From: Cylindrodendrum hubeiense
Lineage: Eukaryota; Ascomycota; Sordariomycetes; Hypocreales; Nectriaceae
Assembly: GCA_014621425.1 (NCBI GenBank)
Contig: JAANBB010000022.1
Location: 1 to 64,000 of the forward strand
DNA length: 64,000 nt
Reading direction: 5' to 3'
The notes under the pieces were generated by a model. The model saw only the letters and a list, made by a program, of their open reading frames with translations. It was not told the DNA's origin and ran no database searches. Positions within the stretch are counted from its first letter, which is position 1. Every line of letters starts with the position of its first letter. The translations under genes were made by a program, and so were the position numbers. Below, in pieces: positions 54,984-64,000 of this stretch.

Positions 54984-57683
54984 CTAAAGAGCGTTGTGTA
55001 TTTCTTCACCAAGACCCATATTCCAGCCTTCCAACTCTCCAACGCCGAGAATCGACTGCAGATCTCCCATTCCTCCGGTTACCTATGGTTACGTAGGTTA
55101 GTAAGTTTCGCAGTCGAGACGAATTCTGCGGCAAAACAAGCCCACTTACCAACGAGTCGAATTGCCCCCAGCCAGTCATCTGTATAATTGAACTTCCTGG
55201 ACTGCCATCCTGAAACCCCAGCCCATCGTCTTGGCCGATTGACAACTGGGAATTGACATTCCCAGAAGTGGAATCAAGGTTCATGTGTCCTGTTTGAAGA
55301 TCAACAAGACCCGTATTTCCAAAGCGCTCCAAGTTCAAATGTCCTCCTTGCATTTCCAGCCCAGTAGCGTTTCCTTCCTCTTGCTCAGCAGTCAATGCAA
55401 ATAGATGGGCATTGTGGCGCAGAAGCTCTGCCCGCAGCTCCTGGAGAACAACACCATAGCGGTGGGCGAGCGATCCGCTAATGGCAATTGACGTAATTTG
55501 AAGTTGGCATTTGGTTGCGGCGTGAAAAGCAGGGAGATAGGTGTCTGGTGGTGCATTGCGTTGTTGGATGGCGAAGACGTAGAGTATCACGACGGCACAA
55601 AATGCAAAGTAATGCGAGAACTGCGATGTGTCAGCCTTGGAACATCGACCATTTCCTCGGAAGTGTGAGAAACGTACCCAGAAAGTATTGTAAAGCTGCC
55701 CGCTTGAGTTGAGCTCATCTATTTTGCCGACTATGTTCATTGCGGCGACGAGACACGACTGAGTGTGCTCATTCGTCAAGCGCTGATTGTGGTTGGCAGT
55801 ACCACGTCTGGGCGTTCCGAGGTTTGCTAGACTGGCAAAATTTCGGAGGAGAAAAGGCCGGTGAATGAGTATCTGCGCATGCCAGCAAGCGAGGTTGAGG
55901 ACGTTTCTCTGGCGGAGGAATATTGGCTGGAGGAGGGACGGGTCGATGCCAGTAGTATCCACGAGATAGGCGAGGCTGGTACGCCACTGGTCGACCTCCT
56001 TCGAATACTTTGCAGCGAGCTTATACTGACTCTCGGTAGATGGTGGGCGGATACCGTAGAAATCGCGGAGGATTTTGGCTACGATACGCGAAAGCCTGTA
56101 TGTGTGAGCCCAAGTAAACTATTTACGTCTAGAGGCTTACCTTATATGAGCTATCGATCCAGACATGACCGATTGGAGACTCGAGGTTGACAGAGAAGAT
56201 AGCTGACCGCGAGCTAGTCGATAGTCATCAACACAAAGAGGTAATTCTTGATCGATGTCATCGTCGTGGAATGTCCGCGGCCTTCCGAGAGCAGAACTGA
56301 GGTAGGTATCGAGATTGTAAGCACACCAGAAGGTTCGCTTGCGACACTCCAGATCGACGTGATCTACGTCGCTATTCACGTCAACACGGGATTTCCGATG
56401 AATTCCCAGTGCAAGCATGAGATGAGACGTAGTCCCGAACAGACTCCAGCAGTGGTTGAGCCGTGAGTGAGATAATAGGTAGAAGCACTGCGCTAGTCTC
56501 GCCTGCACACTCGTAAGACGAATGGCGCCCTTTTCAGCCGACAATTGGTCTTCAGCGGCAGAAAAGAATCGCGCACTACGTGGAAATAGTTAGCAGGTGC
56601 ACCGATTGCCATATATGGGAAGATAAGACCTTGTATTTGGTTCGACTGTCCCTGCCTTGGATTTTGGGAAGTTCTCCGCATGGGCAAACACCATGAATAG
56701 TAGCGCAGTCCTGCTTCTCGCGGCCGTCTGCTCTTGCATAGTTCCATGGGTATCGTACAGTTCTTGGAGCCATGTTTCGATGGTTGGACGATGCAGAAAC
56801 CGATGAGTTGCTGATGCAAACTCAAAGTACCTACGGATCAAGGAATCGGCCTCGGACCGCGGTGGGAGGATCAGGAACCGAGGGTCAAACTGCGGAAGAG
56901 GCAAGTCACCAAAGGTAAAGATGGATGACTCTGAGAGAAGCGCTGGTCCCTGTTGCTTCAGTTTCCTTTGGATTCGCAGCAGAAATGAAGCACCGGAGGC
57001 AGGACCAACATAGTGGCCTTGGAGGTCGACCTGTGCCGGTTCCGGAGAGTTACGAGACGACAATGTCGTAGAAAGACCACGAGGATCTTTTGGGGGCTCT
57101 AGGGTCTGGTGCTCAATGGAAACTGGGCTAGGAATGTGTTCTTCTTGCTGGTTTGCGTGCGTCTGGTCTCTGAGGCCTGATCCACTGAGCTGCTGAGCCG
57201 TGGCCCGTGGCGGATCGGCCGCCTCCTCGGTGTCCATCTCGATGGATGGAAGCCGTCCCCGACGGTACGACGCCGTATACTTGCACTGGAGACGAAGACG
57301 GGAGCAGACAGCACAGGGGTACTTTCCAGAGCAGCGAGTCTTGCGACTGAGACATGTTAGCGAGAGCACCAATCCAAGCGTGGGGTTAATTCTGGGCCTC
57401 GACGTGTATAACCATACACATCCCGCAAATGGAGCCACCTATAACATGCAGAACAACCAAGAAACGCTTCTACAAGATTCAAATTCCACGGCTTGGAAGG
57501 GGAGACTCACGCCTTGCAACGATCACACGCTCTGCTCGCCCGGCTCCTCACATGGGGCTGTTTTCGCGTCTTGGCCGGCGGTTCATGATTGTCATCGTTG
57601 CTGGAGCCATACTCATGCTCGCTGGCGCCGGGATCCTCATTGGCAACGCTGGAGCGAGCGTCGGTGTCCATGGTGGTGTCCAT
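54984..57683 (-). CDS. Zn2Cys6 transcription factor with fungal-specific TF domain
   Basis: Six exons (57683-57511, 57346-56630, 56575-56141, 56095-55678, 55620-55150, 55082-54984) encode 770 residues from the first in-frame ATG at 57683. The zinc cluster spans the first 164-base intron: RACDRCKA joined to RKTRCSGKYPCAVCSRLRLQ, with cysteines at 53, 56, 63, 69, 72 and 79. The middle region is the fungal-specific TF domain (CFYLLSHSRLNHCWSLFGTT, KRTFWCAYNLDTYLSSALGR). The intron at 55621-55677 is 57 bases, in frame and stop-free, so it could be wrongly retained; splicing joins NTFW to FSHYFAFC. The carboxy terminus ends GELEGWNMGLGEEIHNAL. It lies between the NRPS-like gene and the sugar-acid cluster and could regulate either. 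Confidence 0.9.
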
Positions 57684-58010
57684 CCGCGAGTGAAGCCAGC
57701 GCCTGGCAGATGGAAAAGGAGTCGGAAAAGCCTGTCGGCTGCGAGGGTGGTGCGGAGTCGCTGTGCTTTTGTACGTCTGCTTTTCCGCCGGCGCATCGGA
57801 GCTTCGGCGGGGTAACGCCACGCTAGACGGGAGAGTCAGCCGGGGAGAGCCAGCCGGAGAGCGGCATTTGACGCGAGCCGCGGATTGGGTCGCTTGTATG
57901 AGTTTATTTGCAATCTAAATGTAACTGGACTAGGTTGGTTGTAGTATTGATCGTGGTTGATCTTGCTTTGAGCTGCAATGCATGTGCCTTGTCTTGCTTG
58001 TCTATCTCCT
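57684..58010. other. promoter of the Zn2Cys6 gene
   Basis: A short GC-rich gap between the regulator's start and the dehydratase stop. No other feature. Confidence 0.55.
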
Positions 58011-59313
58011 CTACCACTCTCGCCACTCTCCGCCGGGGCCGGTGAATCCCGGACTCACCCACGGCTCCGCGGTTTTGCTGAGCTCGCGGATCTTGGCCTC
58101 GTCGACCTCGATCCCCAGCCCGGGGCCTGTCATGAGGTTGATGTACCCGTCCGTGACGTCCCAGATCTCGGGGTTCTTGATGTATGTCAGCAGGTCGTGC
58201 CCGCCCGTGTTGTAGTGGATGCCGAGGCTCATTTCCTGGATGGCGAAGTTGGCCGTCGTCGCGTCGACTTGAATATTAGCTGCCAATGCAATGGGCCCGA
58301 GGGGACAGTGCGGCGCGATGGCCACGTCGTACGCCTCCGCCATGGCCGCGATGCGCCGCAGTTCCGATATCCCGCCGACGTGGGAGATGTCGGGCTGCAG
58401 AATGTCGACGCACGCGGCTTCAAGGAACGGCTTCACGTCCCACCGGCTATGCAGCCGCTCTCCCAGCGCAATCGGTGACGTCACGGACTTGGCGAAGTCC
58501 TTGATGCCCTCCAGGTGCTCCGAGAGAAGAGGCTCCTCGATGAACATGGGTCGGTGAGGCGCGAGCAGAGCCGCAAGCTGCTTCGCCATTGGCTTGTGCA
58601 CGCGGCCGTGGAAGTCAACGCCGGCGTCCATACCGGCCGCCTTTACGATTTTGACCCTCTCGATACAGTCGTCGAGCGCTGATGGCGAGTCCAGCCAGCC
58701 AAGGTCTTCAGTGGCGTTCATCTTGACGGCAGTGAAGCCCTGTGCCTTTCGCGAGAGCCTATGACGCTGTCAGTGCTACCTCAATGTGAGCTTCTCGCAT
58801 GACATACGCTTGAGCCTCAATGTCTGACGGCCGATCCCCACCGATCCACGCATACACCTTGAGCTTGTCGCGCACCTTGCCTCCCAGTAGTTCGTAGATT
58901 GGCACGCCGAGCTTTCTGGCTGAAAGAGTGTCAGCTGGGATAAAACCACGGGCCTTTTTGACACAAACCTTTGAGATCCCAAAGTGCAATATCGATGCCA
59001 GCTAGAGCGCTCATGAAGACGGGGCCGCCTCTGTAGAACCCCATTCGCCAGGACTTTTGCCATATTCTCTCAATGTCACTGTATCTCGTAAGATGCCGCG
59101 TCCGACAGGGAGCCACTCGGGCCGAGGAGGCACTTACTTAGCCTCCATACCCGTATACTGGGCGATCCAAGCATCTAAACATCCTTCGACAGCCTGCGTG
59201 TGGCCCTCCAACGACGCTTCTCCCCAGCCCACGTTCCCAGCGTCATCGGTGATTTTGACAAACAACCAACGCGGGGGCACGCGAAAATACTCAATCGTGG
59301 CGATCTTGCCCAT
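58011..59313 (-). CDS. D-galactonate dehydratase-type enzyme (enolase superfamily)
   Basis: Four exons (59313-59138, 59078-58969, 58919-58808, 58758-58011) encode 381 residues, a typical length for the family. The sequence follows bacterial DgoD closely along its length: [31 protein letters not shown], metal/base motif DFHGRV (Asp181, His183), FIEEP (Glu207/208), GER (Glu233), and APHCPLGP (His283). It differs in motif layout from the fungal L-galactonate dehydratase LGD1, which has KVK and a different His-Asp dyad. The expected reaction is dehydration of D-galactonate to 2-keto-3-deoxy-D-galactonate with Mg2+; a related aldonate is possible. The neighbours supply reductase, aldolase and transporter. 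It has no signal peptide, so it is cytosolic. Confidence 0.9.
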
Positions 59314-59817
59314 TTTGGATAGCACCTTGGCAGCGGAATGTCGTCCAACAAGAGCTACTGTGCCTAAACAGCTGGTCTTTTGTTTATAAACGATGCAGAG
59401 ACTTGAATGCCCGGTAGATGTGAAGCCGATATCAACGGTCCGGATTTTGGCCGGATCGGAAATGTCACCGGCCCGTACGATGCGGTGCCGAACCGAGTCG
59501 TCGCAACCGGCTCCGACGTCGGGACCAAGAGCGGGGAAATAACACGAACGTACGTTGTTTGAAGACGAATGCATGCAGGAAATCACCTGGATTATCGGAA
59601 ATACTGGTCCGTAAGCCTGCTCTGCTGCGCTCTGCAGACATCTAGATGTCTTCACGTCGGTAATTAATCAACAACAACAACAACTCTGCTGCGCTGGAAT
59701 TATTGGACACAGCAGCGCACAATGCTCTTGAGGCTATTTGGGCCTTGCTTGGCGATGATGAATCGAGCTTAATATCTATTAACTAGAATATCTAATCTAC
59801 TAATAGGTGTGCCGTAA
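59314..59817. other. promoter of the dehydratase gene
   Basis: Holds two close CGGAT motifs around 59440-59457 (GGTCCGGATTTTGGCCGGAT). These match motifs repeated in the reductase/aldolase promoter. No gene. Confidence 0.5.
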
Positions 59818-60912
59818 TTATTTTGCCGCCTTGAGTGCTCTTTGCGCGGCAATCCAGTCCGTTCGAGCCTTCTTCAACGTCGCCTCATCGTGCTCGCCAA
59901 ACACATTAACGCCTAGCCGCGCCGGAACATTATATCTATGGTTTCTGTCCAAGCGGTTGACGCGCTCGAACGCAGCCTCGGGGAGTTCAAAGTCCTCGAA
60001 ATTCTCGGCGATGCGGGATGGCGTCACAGACTTGGGAAGCACAACCGTTCCGCGCTGCACCGCCCATTGGATGAGAATCTGAGCCGGTTGCTTGCCAAGC
60101 TCTTTGGCGATGGCGGCGATTTCCGGGTCATCTATAGGCTTGGGGAGGCCGTAGATGTTGTTGCCCGAAGGGCTATATGCCGTGATTAGAATGTCGTTTT
60201 GCTTGGACCACTCTACTAGGCCGGGTTGTTGCAGGTAAGGGTGAGCTTCGATTTGGTTGATGACAGGCTTAATCTCAGCGCTGCGGGCCTCTGGTTAGCT
60301 GCCAAATATCAATCTGGTTCGAGCGGTAATACGCACAACTTGAGAATCTCCTCAATCTTTTCTTTAGTGAAATTGCTGACTCCAATGCTCTTGATCTTGC
60401 CCTTCTTTACTAGGGCCTCTAATGCCTTCCACGTCTCCTCAATGGGAACGTCAATGACATGAACGCCCTCATCTGAAGGGTCAATTGGAAATCGGACCTT
60501 GGCGTCCACCGGCTTCGGAAAAGCAATAGGCCAGTGGATTAGGTAAAGGTCAACGTAGTCGGTTCCCAGATCCTTGAGCGACTGGTCCAAGGCCTCTTCA
60601 ACATCACCCGCCTTGTGGTGGGTGTTCCAGAGCTTGGAAGTCAGGAAAATCTCGCTGCGGGGCAAGCCCGATGCCTTGATACCAGCACCGACCTCCTCCT
60701 CATTGTCATACACTGCTGCTGCGTCGATATGACGGTAGCCGTGCTTCAGAGCAAACTCTACAGCACGGGCAACCTCATTAGGACCCGATTGCTGCGATTC
60801 GTTAGCATGAATCACAAACTATGTGGAGATCTGCAGGTCTCACCCAAGTACCTAACCCGACGGCGGGCATTAAGTGCCCCGAGTTGAGCTTGAAGGTTCG
60901 ACCAGACGACAT
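59818..60912 (-). CDS. aldo-keto reductase
   Basis: Three exons (60912-60844, 60791-60333, 60288-59818) encode 332 residues. The AKR catalytic tetrad is present: Asp46 and Tyr51 ([14 protein letters not shown]), Lys76 (LTSKLW) and His109 (LIHWP). The NADPH-binding end [14 protein letters not shown] is also present. The second junction (44-base intron, donor GTATTA) was chosen because it alone keeps the frame into [14 protein letters not shown]; neighbouring donors fail, so this boundary is less certain. In fungal sugar-acid pathways an AKR (GLD1/GAR1-type) reduces glyceraldehyde to glycerol or a uronic acid to an aldonate. Its place between dehydratase and aldolase fits glyceraldehyde reduction. 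Confidence 0.88.
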
Positions 60913-61324
60913 AGTTGCGGATGATTGTGCTTTACTCCCGTTTGGTATTACCCGGCAGAGTCGACACAATCAATGCGAATTTTCCGCTGTTATTTTATAA
61001 AAACCCAGCCACAGGATCCTTCTGGGGATTTTAGTCCGTCGTGTGTTATCCGATGTCGCTTATCCGATATCCAAAATCGCGGCTTTCTATCCGGATTTAA
61101 CTCCCACTCCCGCCGCATCTCCGTTGCACGATGCCGAACCAAGCCGAGCCGTGTTTAAACATCGTCAAGAGACGGGCCGGAAGCGGATGCGGGAGACGCG
61201 GGGAACTCTGTATCCCGTCATATATCCTCATGTGTGACATTTGGTAGATGCTATAGAGTTCTCGAATATCCACGCGATATCCAATTTGACCGACTAGATC
61301 AATAATCAATATCCAAGAAGAAAC
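60913..61324. promoter_or_regulatory. divergent promoter of reductase and aldolase genes with repeated TATCCG/CGGAT
   Basis: 412 bases separate the two ATGs. TTATCCGAT occurs at 61046-61054 and 61060-61068, CTATCCGGAT at 61087-61096, and further CGGAT at 60918 and near 61184. A palindromic TATA (TTTTATAAAA, 60993-61002) lies about 80 bases before the reductase ATG. The arrangement suggests common control by one Zn2Cys6-type regulator. Confidence 0.5.
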
Positions 61325-62403
61325 ATGGCGCCCTCAACTCCTCCCGATGGCGTGTTCGTCCCCGTGCCAACATTTTTCCATGCGGAAGCCAAGGCTCCCT
61401 CGCTGCAGCCCGCCATCGATGTCCCAACGCAAGTTGCGCACAGTGTCCACCTGGCCAAATCTGGCATTACCGGTCTCGTCCTGATGGGCTCAACCGGCGA
61501 GGCTATTCACTTATCGGGTCAAGAGCGCTATGACATGATCTCTGGAGTGCGCAAAGGCCTCGATGAAGCCGGTTATAAGGACTACCCCATCATGGCCGGT
61601 GTCCTAATCAACAGCGTCGATGAGGTTCTTGAGTGGTTGAAAGATGCTCACAAGGCTGGAGCCCAATGGGGTCTGGTGCTTGCACCGGGATACTTTGGCG
61701 GTGCTGCCACTCAGGATAACCTCATCGAGTGGTACACCCTGGTTGCTGATAAGAGCCCGTTGCCTATCTTGATGTGAATTGATTCTGCCTGAGTCCAAAG
61801 AACTAATATGCTGACTTGGGCATAGATATAATTACCCGGGTGTTACCAATAACTTGGTCGTCGGCGTGGACACCTATGTGAAATTAGCAGCACACCCCAA
61901 TATCGTAGGGTGCAAGATGTATGCTGGCTCTCCTTGTGTATCCTAGGATGTTTACTGACTGATTATTTAGGTCGCATGGGAATGTATCTTACCATGTGCA
62001 GGTGTCACTTCACCCCGACATCGACCATTCCAAATTCCGAGTATACTCTGGGTTTGGTCAGCAGCTGGGTCCCATCGTCGTATTCAACGCGGGTGGTGTC
62101 ATTGACGGCTTGGCTGCCATCTACCCCAAGACTGTGTCTCATCTCTTTTCGCTAGCAGCTAAAAGACCACTTGATGAGCCAACACTAGAGGAGGTTCGCA
62201 GGCTGCAGTGGAAAGTGTCCGCAGCTGAGGAGTTTATTGTCAACAACGGCATTCTCGGCATCCGAGAAGGCATCTACAAAGAGCTAGGCTTTGGCCATTT
62301 ATCGGGCGGGCGACTCCCCTTGAGGGGGGCTTTGGCTGTTGGGAAGTTCGAAGAATGGAGTGGTATTCTCGGACATATGAGAGAAGAGGAGAAAAAGTTG
62401 TAG
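61325..62403 (+). CDS. dihydrodipicolinate-synthase-family aldolase (2-keto-3-deoxy sugar acid aldolase type)
   Basis: Three exons (61325-61773, 61826-61918, 61971-62403) encode 324 residues. The DHDPS/NAL class I aldolase fold is shown by MGSTGEA (55-59), YNYPG with Tyr151, and GCKM with Schiff-base Lys180; both latter motifs are completed at splice junctions. The carboxy terminus is alpha-helical as usual. Fungal members include L-threo-3-deoxy-hexulosonate aldolase (LGA1) of galacturonate catabolism. Beside a DgoD-type dehydratase the likely reaction is 2-keto-3-deoxy-galactonate to pyruvate plus glyceraldehyde. The enzyme is cytosolic. It is divergent from the reductase. Confidence 0.9.
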
Positions 62404-62888
62404 ATTATACAGTCAACATCTCTGCATCAGTATTCGAGAAATCTTGCCATAGATATTAGTAAACAGATGCTTAACAACCAACCTTTACCAAAGAACTGCC
62501 ACCTTAATTGAAGCGGCCCATCACAGCATCTAAATGATTATTTTAAAGTATTTAAGGCCATTTCCATGTGTAACATCTCAGGATGCAATCTAAAGTGGCA
62601 ATTGTTTCTCGTGTTTTTGATAACCTATTATGGTCCTCTATCTTTCGGTATATCAATAATAATTCCGTTTTAAGATTAGCTCCGACTCGGAGATTTTGGC
62701 ACAATTTAAGAGTCATCACACATCACATGAGTCAAGGTGCAAGTTCGTTGAGGGCTATTCATTTGACATTAAGAGACCTGGTTTGACCTCGATATTACTT
62801 TCTCGTCAAACCCAAGATTATGACAGGCCTCAACTACTCCCGCGCAAGCCTAGTCCAAAGTGTTCATAGCTGGATAAGTTAGGCTTAA
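62404..62888. other. intergenic between convergent aldolase and transporter genes
   Basis: 3' flanks only; nothing recognised. Confidence 0.6.
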
Positions 62889-64000
62889 CTAGTACACATA
62901 GAAGTTGGTCTCTCCATCATTTCGGTCCCTCATCTGCTTATTCTTCCGTGACAGAGCGATGCGCAAAATCCAGGCACAAACGATGACGCCACCTGAAAAT
63001 CCCACACTCGCCATCATGGGGGTCAAGTATCGAGGCGCATCGGATGAAGGCCATAGGTATGGAGTGTAGATGCTGGCCGCGTTGCCAAAGGTGTTGGCCA
63101 TGGCGATTGCAACTGCCTTCTTCTCATCCGTCTGGCCGAGCACACTTGCAGTCCAGCCGATAATGATGTTGTTCACGCCATAGGAGGCACCGACGAAAAG
63201 CATGATGCCGACGAACCGAGCAGGGATATTCAGGGTTGCGGCAGAAAGAACGAAGCCAGCAATGGCAACGAGCTTGCTGACTGTCGTGTGCCAGGTACGC
63301 TCATTGTGGCGCCCAGACGACCAGGCCACGGCAATGGAGACGATGCCGGAGAAGATGTAGGGCGGACAGGTGAGGACCAAAGTGATAGTCTTGCTGTAGC
63401 CAAGAGTCTCGATGACAGTCGGGAGGAAGTTCTTGAATCCATTGGCAGAAAGGTGCATGTTATCCATGAGACAGAAGACCCAGGTGCGCCAATCAACCAC
63501 AGCCTCGCGAAGACCAGTCCAGACGCTCGTGCCCTCACGTCGGCCGGTTGTATCGATGCAAATGCGGTTGTGGGCGAGCTGTCTCTCTTTGGGAGTAAGC
63601 CACTGAGTCTTTAGCGGACTGTCGGGCAGTGTGAAGAAGGCAACAATAGACACAAGGATGGATACTGCGCCCTGAATGATAAAGAGCCTGCGAGTGGAAT
63701 ATTAGCACTGGAATATAACTTGTGATGCTGTCATCTTACCATCGCCACCCGGCCAGGCCCATTTTGCCGTCAAGTCCAGCGAAAACACCAGCCGCGATGA
63801 GGCCGGAGAAAGAGCTCGCGAGAATGTTGCCGGTGTAGAAAATGGACATGCGGGTTGCAATCTCCTTGCGGGTGTAGAACATGGAGATCATGTACAACGC
63901 GCCGGGGTAGAATGGCGCCTCGGTGATTCCAAGCAGGAAGCGGCAGACGAGCATGCTCTCGTAGCTCGAGGCCTTGTAGGTGAGAAGCGACAAGATAGAC
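62889..64000 (-). CDS. MFS carrier, anion:cation symporter (allantoate/galactonate permease-like), partial
   Basis: The last two visible exons are 64000-63740 (cut by the window end, so the amino terminus is missing) and 63687-62889, joined over a 52-base intron (GTAAGA..CGCAG) to read AGWRWLFIIQGAVSIL. Family features are SYESMLVCRFLLGITEAPFY, FYTRKEIATRMSIFYTG, FFTLPDSPLKTQWLTPKER and GYSKTITLVLTCPPYIFSG, typical of the fungal Dal5-like ACS family that imports organic anions such as allantoate, nicotinate or sugar acids. Beside the dehydratase/aldolase genes it is the natural uptake system for the substrate. Confidence 0.9.

Noticed and set aside
1..64000. tRNA, rRNA or CRISPR features
   Set aside because: A by-eye scan for tRNA B-box-like GGTTCGAnTCC with a matching cloverleaf found none. 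CRISPR is not expected in a eukaryote and no regular spaced repeats were seen. A tRNAscan run would settle the tRNA question.

Overview
This window is nuclear DNA of a filamentous ascomycete (Pezizomycotina; Sordariomycete-like is my guess, not proven). The signs are genes split by short GT..AG introns of about 44-96 bases with CTAAC-like branch points, GPI/Ser-Thr-rich secreted proteins, an AA9 LPMO with a fungal CBM1, Zn2Cys6 and bZIP/DUF3425 regulators, many MFS carriers, and an AT-rich block with the C-to-T/G-to-A signature of repeat-induced point mutation (RIP). Spliced models were built by eye; every intact spliced model reported sums to a multiple of three.

Left end (1-5.8 kb): a graveyard. 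Bases 1-1335 are a RIP-ruined Fot1/pogo-type DDE transposase, followed by more AT-rich tail, a short inverted-repeat element, and two neighbouring dead oxidoreductase genes (an EasG/festuclavine-dehydrogenase-like NmrA protein and a short-chain dehydrogenase). Each dead gene carries a stop in a CpA-to-TpA context plus frameshifts.

6.5-16 kb: a divergent protein-kinase-like gene, a 1711-residue cell-wall-type subtilisin and a secreted PL1 pectate lyase, then about 3 kb with little coding signal. 19.7-29.4 kb: a nine-exon cytochrome P450, a ten-exon amino-acid/GABA-type permease, a DHA2-type MFS exporter and a Zn2Cys6 regulator, a small group with no recognisable backbone synthase. 30-44.4 kb: a LITAF-domain membrane protein, an alpha-glucoside-type sugar transporter, an AA9 LPMO-CBM1, a bZIP/DUF3425 regulator next to a DHA1 drug antiporter (their promoters share a TGCTGAC-containing motif), a TRI12-type exporter, and a secreted, apparently Kex2-processed cysteine-rich protein of unknown function.

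47-54.4 kb: a membrane-ankyrin fusion gene whose middle exon and second intron arose by a 108-bp tandem duplication, a PEBP-family protein, and an NRPS-like A-T-R reductase with a CCG-N3-CGG palindrome in its promoter. 55-64 kb: a Zn2Cys6 regulator, then what looks like a complete non-phosphorylative sugar-acid (D-galactonate-type) catabolic cluster: DgoD-type enolase-superfamily dehydratase, aldo-keto reductase, dihydrodipicolinate-synthase-family aldolase and an anion:cation-symporter MFS carrier (cut by the window end). The reductase and aldolase share a divergent promoter with repeated TATCCG/CGGAT motifs. This cluster and the exon-duplicating ankyrin gene are the most interesting parts.
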